Shown here piece after piece: positions 50,901 to 61,304 of a stretch of DNA of 64,000 nt (the stretch's first letter is position 1; every line of letters starts with the position of its first letter). The notes under the pieces are model-generated. The model was not told the DNA's origin and made no database searches. It saw only the letters and a list, made by a program, of their open reading frames with translations. This DNA comes from Batillaria attramentaria (taxonomy: Eukaryota; Mollusca; Gastropoda; Batillariidae), in assembly GCA_018292915.2 (NCBI GenBank), contig JACVVK020000150.1, positions 1,328,871 through 1,392,870 on the forward strand. Reading direction: 5' to 3'. A program made the translations under genes and the position numbers.

Positions 50901-53900
50901 CTATGGATAAGAATCATAAACTGAAAAGATTGTAGTTGTCTTGCTGTCTGACATAAATTATCTGACAGTGCGTCAGCGGACTGGCATTGAGAGGAACCGG
51001 TTATTGACAGTAAACACGATCTCCTGTTCATTGAGAGGAACCAAAGTCATTGACAGTAGAGAACAATAGAACGAAACTAATGACAACGTTGACCTAAATA
51101 CAGCAATGACGAGGGATGACGACAGTTAAAAAAAAAAGTTAATATGTTCATAAAAATCTACTCACAGGAAAAAAAAAATGCAACCTACCCAGGCTTTAGG
51201 CACGCTTACTGACAATTAAGAGTGTCTAAATACAGTAGTTCAAATTAGAAAAATAACCTCCAGCATCACTATTTATGTAGAAAAATCAAAGGTGGTGTGC
51301 ATATCTTTAGGGAATAGTGGAAACAGTTGAAAAAATTAAATGTTTGCATTTTCAAGGAATCAGATTTTTAAAAAATTGGGGTTTTTTTAAAGTTTTTTTT
51401 TACTCAGAACGCAGCTTTTACCTGTAGATGACACACAGTACATAGTGTTGCCAGATGCCTATACTACTTTCAAACCTACTCATGTCAAAATCTACTCAAA
51501 GGTTGTCAAAGGGACGAGCAAACTTAACCACACAAGCATCACAAGTGTTTTGTCTCTCTGAATCTGACCATTTGTCCAAGAACTGTGTGGTACATGTACT
51601 AGTTATTAATCCTACACATAATTTTCCATGCTGACATTGTGGACTTGATGCAGTGTGAGTTGTCTCTCCTCCTGTTGAAGCGTAATCACAGTTTATTTAG
51701 CGTAGAAAAGTAAGTGTAGGACTGACTACAAAAACACTGGATGTAAGTGTCTGCACACCCTGTGCTAAAAGATACATGGCTTGCATTAATGTTTTATTAT
51801 GTGAATGTAATTGCATGGGAAACTATGAATGTAAAAATGTCAAGACTAAATGAATGTTTGTGTGTTCTTGCTTGTCAGTAAGGGATAGGTTATCTCCATA
51901 CAGAGTACATTTATTATATTGATTTGATGCCGTAAGTTTCAATTAAAAATTAGGTAATTGGCTGTGGCACATAATTATGTAGCAGTAGAGAAATCAAGAC
52001 ATGTCTCTGAATTACATGTACCTTATCAGCTTGAACTCTTAGGAAAATATAAAATACATGTAATAATAATAATAATTAAATGTTCTTGATTTCCTGACCA
52101 GCTCTACCTTATTTCTTTGTGACCCATGGAAACTTTTTCTCCGTTTTCACCAAAACTTTAATGAGCAAATGTGCGTGAATTGCAGAACCTCCAACAATCA
52201 CCATGGAACCTCGGGACGTGGATGTGACATTTGGCAATACTGTTTACTTCACGTGTCGAGCAGAAGGAAAACCCAACCCTGAAATTATGTGGATGCATAA
52301 CAAGTAGGTCTACTTATCTTGCATGGAAGATGTGATTCATCTGTACCGGGAAAAAGTGTTTGAAAAATGGGATAGTAAAGACAAAGATCAACCTCTCCAA
52401 AGGGTACTGGCAAATTCTAGTCAAACCAGAAGATCGCCCGAAAACTGCTTTCCAATTGTGATGGTGTTGAGTAGTAGTTCAGGCAGGCAGGGAGACCAAA
52501 CACAGCGGTCGCTATGACATGAGTTTTATTGCAACAGGAAAACAAGCAACAAATGGCAGAGCGGGGAGCGACAATCCGTGCAGTGACTCGCGGCAGGGCT
52601 GGCTGGCGACTGTCCAGTGAGGCGTAGCTCGCGGCTACTTATGCGCTCAGCGCGAGCCGCAAAGAAAGCAACGGCCGCTCGCAGCAGAAACAAGGGCTAG
52701 ATGCTCTCGATCGGCGAAATCTGTGTTTGTTTACACACAGAAAACTAACAATAGCGGGCGTAATACAACAGCTACAAACTTCAAACAAACTGCATTCAAA
52801 AGAGCGTGAAAAGTACTTTAAGATGGCATAAGTTTGGCACATTATCAAAGTACAGAGAATTCCCTATCGCCGATTGAAGAGCGTAAAGACAGGGACCACG
52901 CATTCGAGAAGTGGTGAAAATGGCAAAATACACCCGTTAAACTACAAAACAGAACTAAAAACAAAACATAACTAAAAAGTACAAACTCTTCCGAAACTAC
53001 TATAGTTTAAATGGTAACTTTAGGTTAAGTGACTGCGGAGATATTTAGCACTAAATGGACACAAACAAACACAACTAACTGACACGTGGATCCGCAACGC
53101 CGCACGCGTGCGGTAGCCTACAGGCGAACAAAGCCGGCGGCACACAGCTGGCCGGAGAACCCAGGGTAGTGGGCGAGAGGGTCCAAACCACCCGGCTACA
53201 CAATGTGTACAGGTAGGTTTGTTTCAGTGGGTCAGAATGCCGTTCGGGTTGATTTCAGCACCCATGAAAACCCTTTAATTATTTTTTTCCCTTTCAGCAA
53301 CATGGTGGAGATCTCGAACGAGAGGTTTAGCTTGCTGCACGATGGCACGCTGATGATAGAAGATGCCCAGGATGACGACCAGGGGTCATACGAGTGTATC
53401 GCTCGCAACGTGGCTGGTGAGGTGCATTCCAACCAAGTTGAGCTGCGATACTTCGGAGAACCAGGTGTGTACATCAGTCTCGCAATAATGCATAATGCAG
53501 CATGTGTACAAATTTCTGAATTTTTTTCCCGTCCCCACCTTTTTGAAAAAAAGATGGTGTTCCCCCACACAGCGGTTACCAGCATGTATACAATGTCATT
53601 TCTTTTGCAAGGAAGCTGTAAAGAAAAGTTATTGTACCATCATAATGCATTTCCTAATCTCGTGGTTTTTTTTTCTGATTCCAGTGGTACCCACCTTCAC
53701 ACGTCGACCTCAGGATATCGTTGCTGTAGAGGGTGAAACGGTCCAGTTCATCTGTATGGCTAGCGGCCACCCTCGGCCAACGATGAGCTGGACAAAAGAT
53801 ATGCAGCAGTTTGGCCTTGACCCCCGGCTGGTGCAGCGCGAGGATGGAACGCTGGTTATCAACAATGTTCAGGAAAGCGACCGAGGGGAATATCAGTGCT

Positions 53901-55709
53901 ACGCTTCGAACTCCGTGCAGACCATCTCCACATCTGCTCATCTGTCTGTGCGCAGTTAGTAGGCTTTTGTTTTTAGTCTCCCAGGGTGGAGTATCTTGAA
54001 TTCAGCTGTGTCTGTGGTGTGTATGTCCATCTGTAGTTTGAAGACATTTTACAGGCACATGTACCACTTTTAATAGTGATCATGTACTGTTGAAAGTCAG
54101 ACGTACATGTATTGCAAAACAAGTGATTATAAATCTTTGAACTTTTCTTTTGCATGGTTCCCATAGTTGTCTTGTGTGGCTTCTTGTGGCCAGTAGTCAT
54201 ATTTTGTAGTGGGAAGGGATGAACACTTAAACATTAGGAGTTAACCCACTGTCATAGTGCCCGGTCCAGCCCTCAAAGTTATCTCTGTTTCTGTGAAGCA
54301 TTTTTTTTTTCCTGTCCCAACTCTTTGCCAGCTCTAGTGGTGTTTCTCCAAGGGCTCAGAAGCTGGGGCATGATGATGGATATGAGCATGATATGGAGGT
54401 CTATGTGGTTTGGAGACTGGGCCAGGGCTGCTTTCCATGCTTCCCTGTCATATAATATCCTGGCATCAACTAGGTTTGGGAAATATGGCACTGTAGTGCC
54501 GGGCATGTAATCATCCACATCATGAGATGTGTCAAACCAAGGGAAGCACACCAAAGTCGCACCTGTGAAGTGGGTGAGTCTTGGCTGTGTGGCAACAGCC
54601 TCCCCATTTGGCCCCATTCGGCCTCATTCAGCACACTCACTCTGGACAGGAGCCGACCTAGGTAGGAAAAAATCTGCTTGCTCGGCCGGGATTCGAACCA
54701 GGGTCTCCCAGTCCATGGTCTACACAACCACTATACTACGTGGGCCTGTTACGTGTTTTATGTTGACCTGTGTTTGTGCAGTGCGGCCAGTGATCACTCA
54801 TCCCCCGGCTGACATCAGCACAGTGGAGGGGAACCCTGCCAACTTCACCTGTGATGCTTCAGGGGATCCGCAGCCCAGAATCACCTGGTACAGACAAGGA
54901 GTCGAAGTCCAGACGGGGCGGGAGTTCGAGCTGCTCTCAGACGGTCATGTCCTTGTGGTGCGTCAGGTGACCCGGACTCTCCAGGGCACGTATACATGTC
55001 GGGCTGACAGTGCGGCTGGTTCCATCGCGTCCAACGCCAGGTTGATCGTCGTGGAAAACAGTGAGGACGGGTTTCAAGAATGCAGTTTCCAGACTTTAAC
55101 TTAACGCTCACCTACACAAGTCCAAACAATACTACAAACACACGATAGCATTTATACTACTTCCTTCCTTCATTTGTGATTCAGGATAACTTAAGAGCGC
55201 AGTGCAAAAATGTGAGAACTTCTCACACACCTGATGAATGATTATATACGAGTGTCAGTATTTGAAGCATGCTTGCAGTGGTAGCAAAAGCGGTGACAGC
55301 TGTTGGTGGTACATTACTAGTGCCTACCGCCCCTCTGCGGCGACGTCTCTGGCTACCATTGAACTTTAACACCACGTTTTACCAGAGTTTCTTCCAGGGC
55401 CTGTGCTAGATCCTCAGGTGCTGTTTCCATTTATGCAGCTAGGATGCAGGTGTGCAGGCCCCTCAATTCATTTTACAGGCAGCCTCTAGCAGTCCACCAA
55501 ACAGCACACACTCTTCGTTCTTCATCTGAAAAACTACTGAACATTCCCCATCTAAACCTCAAAACAGTTGGCAAGCGCGTGTTTAGCTTTGCTGCCCCGT
55601 CACTCTGGAACGCACTTCCTGCCGGCCTGAGAGACCAGTCGGACATAGATCGTTTCAAGTCTGACTTGAAAACGCATCTGTTCCGGCTGGCTTTTGACTA
55701 AGCCCAGAA

Positions 55710-55777
<68 letters not shown>

Positions 55778-58700
55778 TTTGTTTGTATGAGTGCGGGAGT
55801 ACGTGCATTGAGTCACTCTGTGAGAATTTTGCGCTATATAAGTACAATTCATTATTATTATTAGCTCTAGACTTACTCACTCTCTACACTGCCACTCTGA
55901 AAAGTGAAGCTATGGAGACATATGCCACACCCCTTTCCTTACTGAAGCCCTGCTGACTGATTCTGTCCAAGGTTTTAGTGCACAGACACATAACCTTCCT
56001 GTAATTTAATTGCTGCAACACACAATTATTATTTCATTTTTTTTATTTTCAGGCACACCAACATTCTCTCAACGCAGCGACAGCGTTTCGGCCATAGTGG
56101 GCACGGACATCACACTGCGCTGCGTGGCCACCGGTCAGCCAGAGCCGCTGTACGAGTGGATGCGTGACGGTCGCATCGTACAGAGCCGAAATCGCATCAC
56201 CGTAAACGCTGGCACACTCACCATCAACAATGTGAACCTGCAAGACTCCGGCCGATACGACTGTGTCGCTGAGAATGTCGTGGGGCGGGCAGCCAAGTCA
56301 ATCTTCCTTCAAGTACAGGGTGAGAGGACTCGATATTTTGAAAAAACTGTTATCTATCGATCTGACTTAAAACTGTGCAGCTGATAACATGCCAGAAAAT
56401 TTTTTCTTGTGTGTTGGCAAAGATGCTGTGAGATAACATTATCATATCCACATGGCAGTATGATTCTATGTGAGGAATTAATTTCACGGCATAATTTCTG
56501 CTAACTTGTTGTCGGAGTGTGGTGAGGATATGGAGGTTCTGATGGTGTCAATGTTGTCTGTGTTCCTTTTGTGAATCCGGCATTCACCTAAACATTTTGC
56601 TTCAAGTTCTACATGTATTCACCCCCTCACCCCCCCACCCCCTACACTCCAGTCTTTTATTTCAAACACTGGTACCCCTTGTCCTTCAGGCACAAGTGTC
56701 AGTCGGCCTGGTGATCGCTTCGTCAGCAACGCCATAGTGGAGGCAACCAACCGTGTCAACAGCGCTGTCAACAACACTTTGGCGCAGCTGTTTGATCGCA
56801 ATCGACACATCACGGTCTCTGACCTCATCGCGGCCTTCAGGTACCCGAGCCCCGCGGCCCTGGAACCTGCAAGGGCGGAGGAAATCTTCGAGCAGACTCT
56901 GGAGATCATAAACCAGAAAGTGCGAGACGGTCATAACTTTAACTTGGATGGCCACGGTGAGTGTTTGATGTCATTCTCAGGGCTTCATATTCTGTGGGAA
57001 TTAAAATAGGACATGTGTCCTGACTGACTGTAAAATTATAGGACATTTGTCCTGAATATTGTTCACCTTGGCGCAGAAATGTTAAAAAATATGTCTGCTT
57101 TTGTAAAATAGTATTCATACATTTTGAAAATGAATCGGTCTATGACCAGTGTCTGCATCGGATGTAAAACCCTGCATTCAAATCAAAATTGCTTTCTGTT
57201 TCTACTTTTAAGTGCTTATGTGAACAGTTGGCATGCCTACCATTACCGAGTAGCCATGTTTGTCCCGGACCACGCATATAATGAACAGTCTGTCCCGAAA
57301 ATACAGATATCTGCTGCGCGTCCTGGAAAAAAACAAACACACATTTGAATCTCCATAGCAGTAATTTACCTTGTTATCTCTCTTGGACATGATGAGCGAA
57401 GTGGCATTATTGCACGGCGAAGCACGTAAGAGAAATAGTCCAGACCAGGGCTTTTTGGCAAGATGGCTGCCATTATGTGAGAACGATTTTGATTGCCTAA
57501 ATCGGTCTCCTTTCAATCTCATTTAGACAAAACCAAGGCATCTGACTCACCTATTTGTACAGAGTGTAATTTTATGCAGATGAACCAACACGGTAATTAA
57601 ATTTTGTGTCTGAAGTTTGGTTGATGTACATGTACTTGTATTCTTGAAGTGTTCCTGAAAGTTGTGCTGTGTTCCAGATTTTCAAGTTTTGTGTCCCGGG
57701 AATGTTATTTGCAGGGTAGGCACGCATGGAACAGATGATGCATGAGAGCTCTTCTTGATTAAAGCAGGGGAATAGGTTTGTGCTTTCCTTGCTTGGTATT
57801 AGTTGGGTTGATACGTAACCGTAATATTCTTCTACAGAGGAATCATACGAGGAACTTGTATCACCTGCACACCTCCACATGATCGCCAACATGTCTGGGT
57901 GTCTGCGGCACACGCACTCCCCCGACTGCTCCGAGAGCTGCTTCCATCGCAAGTATCGCACGTTGGACGGGACGTGCAACAACATCCACAACCCTACATG
58001 GGGTGCCTCCAACATTCCATTCCCACGCCTTACGGACCCCATCTATGAGAATGGATTCAACACTCCAGTAGGTAGGACAGTGCTGAATGTCTTTTGTTTG
58101 ACTGTATGGACTTACTCTTCTGGTATCCTTCTCAGAAACTGTACACTTTCCCGACAAAGCTGAAAAGGTGGACATTTCCCTCAGCTGTAAAACCTTTTTT
58201 CTTTTCCTTTTTCTAGCAGCTGCTTCTTGTTTTTCTTTTGCTGTGTTACCAGTTCTCCTTCTTCTTCCTTTAGTTTATTCATGTTGTTTTTTTAACATTC
58301 TCCATTTCTTGCTCCCCTTCTAATCTGCACAACCATCATGCTGGCATTGTCCTGAAATTAGTTGTTGACAGTAACTCAGAAAATGAAAAGAAAAAGTGTA
58401 AAATGTGTGTCAAAACTGAGCTGCACAAGAGCCCTCATGACTGTGATGGCATTCAGTACATTTATTATTAAATGGTGAACATTAAAGAAACTAAATTTGC
58501 AAAGTTCTGTGCTTGAAACCAAATGTGATTTTATTTTCTTTCAGGGTGGAATCGAGGCAAGTTGTACAACGGTTTTCATCTCCCAAGCCCGCGCCTCATC
58601 TCGTCTCTTCTCATGGCGACCCCACACATCACCAACGATGACCTCCACACGCACATGCTCATGCAGTGGGGACAGTTCCTTGACCATGACCTTGACCTTT

Positions 58701-61265
58701 CACCTCAGGCCATCAGCTTCTCACGATTCAGTGACGGGACACGTTGCAATGAGACGTGTGAGAACACCAACCCTTGCTACCCGATCCCCGTCCCCAACAG
58801 TGACCAGCGGATACAGACGCGGACCTGTCTTGGATTCACGCGATCCTCGTCCACCTGCAACACCGGCTCCACTTCTCTCTTCTACCACACAGTAATTTTT
58901 CTTATTCCATTCTTGGTGCCAGAAATACTTGCTAACTTGCTGACAGTGCCAGATTTTCCTTTTCATATTCTGACATTGCATTTCTATTATTGTTTTTAGG
59001 TTGCCCCACGTGAACAGCTGAATGCTATCACTTCGTACATTGATGGGTCAAACGTTTACGGGAGTTCCCTGGACGAAGCCAACCACTTGAGAGAACTCGC
59101 TCGCAACAGGGGCCTGTTGAGGGTGGGGCCTCTCACAGTGGGAGGAAACCGCCTCCTGCCCTTCGACGACTCCACGCTGGCACATGCTGACTGTCAGATC
59201 GAGCCAACGAAGCGACATGTGCCGTGTTTCCGTGCGGGTGATCACCGAGCCAATGAGCAGTTGGCCCTGACAACCATGCACACGCTGTGGATGCGGACGC
59301 ACAATCAGATTGCGACCACGCTGCTGCAGCTCAACAACCACTGGGATGGGAACAAGGTTGGTCTGTTAAACTGCTAACCAGCCAAACAGCCAACCAGTTG
59401 ACTGAAACCGACTAACCAACTGACCTGTCACAGGCCTGTCTGCCTCTATGACTTTTCCTTAGTTTCAATTAAAATTGATCTCAAACTACAAAACTTAGAT
59501 TGCTTTTTGAAAAAACTGTGCTTTTTGTATTTCTGCTGGTTGCTCCAAACTAGCACTGAGATGGACATGGCATTAACTGCATCTTGTGGTTGTTTTTTAG
59601 CACTACTTTCAGGTCCTCAAAAATTATTATAAAGGCCATAACAAGATTGACTTTTGCAAAATTGCCTTTTCAGGTGTACCACGAGGCACGCAAGATTGTA
59701 GGGGCCATCATGCAGCACATCACATACCAGCACTGGTTGCCAAAGATCATTGGACCAAAGGGACTGGCCATGATGGGACCATACCAGGGGTACAACGCCT
59801 CCGTCAACCCATCCATCGTGAACGAGTTTGCCACTGCAGCCTTCCGCTTTGGCCACTCCCTCGTTCAGCCCGTGATATTCCGGCTGAACGAATCTTTCCA
59901 GGAGTTACCTGAAGGAAATCTGCCGCTGCACCGAGCCTTCTTTGCTCCGTACCGGCTTTTGGAGGAGGGGGGAATTGACCCCCTTCTTCGTGGGCTGTTT
60001 GGAGCCGCTGCCAAGAAGCGTATGCCTGGGGAGTTTTTCAACGCAGAGCTGACAGAAAAGCTGTTTGTGATGGCCAATGCCATTGGTCAGGATCTTGCAT
60101 CGTTGAATATTCAGAGAGGTCGTGACCACGGTTTGAAGTTTTACAATGATTACCGGGAACTATGTGGATTGCAGCGTGCCTCGACGTTTGAGGATCTGAG
60201 GAGCGAGGTGCATCACAGGGGAACAAGGGAAAAACTGGAGGCATTGTATGGACACCCAGGTTCGTACTTTTGTTAGTCTGCTGGCTTCTGTGCTTATTGA
60301 TCTAATGCTTGCTAGGTAAGTTATGCAGAAACCTATTTCCCAACTGAAGCGAAGTAAGTAGTCGACTTGAAGCTTAGAAAAACACATTTCCTATTTGCAT
60401 ACACATTTAACTCTGATCCCGAGCCTGACCAACCGCTGCCCACAATATGATACGACTTGTTAAACAGAACAAGCCACTGCACACCAGTAGCAGCCACTTC
60501 AAGCCACTATTACGCAATGCATGGGCCTTCCCCCCTAGGTGTGAGACTGCTTCAGATTGCATAATAGCTGCTTTAGATTGCTTCTAGTGATCTAAAGATT
60601 TCAAGTAAAAATGTGATTTTTGCATGGAAGCAAGGAAGCAAGGTCGAGTTAAAAGATGCGACAAACTACAACAAAAGCCAAAAAAAAAAAAAAAAAGAGA
60701 GAGAAAAGATGTGGAGGAAAGAGAACTTGAAAAATGGATACACCCTGTACTTGTTACATGCACACAATCTGTTATAGTGCTGCTCCACTCTTGAGTCTGT
60801 GGGTCACTGGATATATCTTGTTGGTTTCACGTGATTTGAGTCTTGATATTTTCTGTGTGTTTGTCTCTTTTAGATAATATCGACTTGTTCATTGGAGGAA
60901 TGAGTGAGACACCAGTAGAGGGCGCCAAAATTGGGCCGACATTTATCTGCATCATCTCTGGACAGTTCCAGCGCCTGAGGGATGGAGACAGGTGGGTGAA
61001 ATACCTGTTTTATTTACTCCTGTGCATATTCTTAATAATGTAGCTTCCCTATCAAGAACTTCACATATTACATGACTTAAGCATCTCGACATGCGTTCTA
61101 TCTGGAAAGAAACTAAGTGACCATGATTGTGTGTCTCTGCCAGTCTAACAGACTTATTTGTAAACCATCTGCTATGCTTGTAACACAATGATTTCCCGCC
61201 TGAAGAGATTGGTAGTATGTTACCCCTTTGCTGTAGCTAGTTAGTATCTGACATGTTTTCAGTAC

Positions 61266-61304
<39 letters not shown>

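Larger units (their letters stand above)
48306..52185 (+). other. Peroxidasin intron between LRR cap and Ig1
   Basis: A 3.9-kb AT-rich intron (split if the microexon at 50312 is used). Apart from a possible retroelement tail at 48940-49113 and homopolymer runs, nothing is recognisable. Confidence 0.6.
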
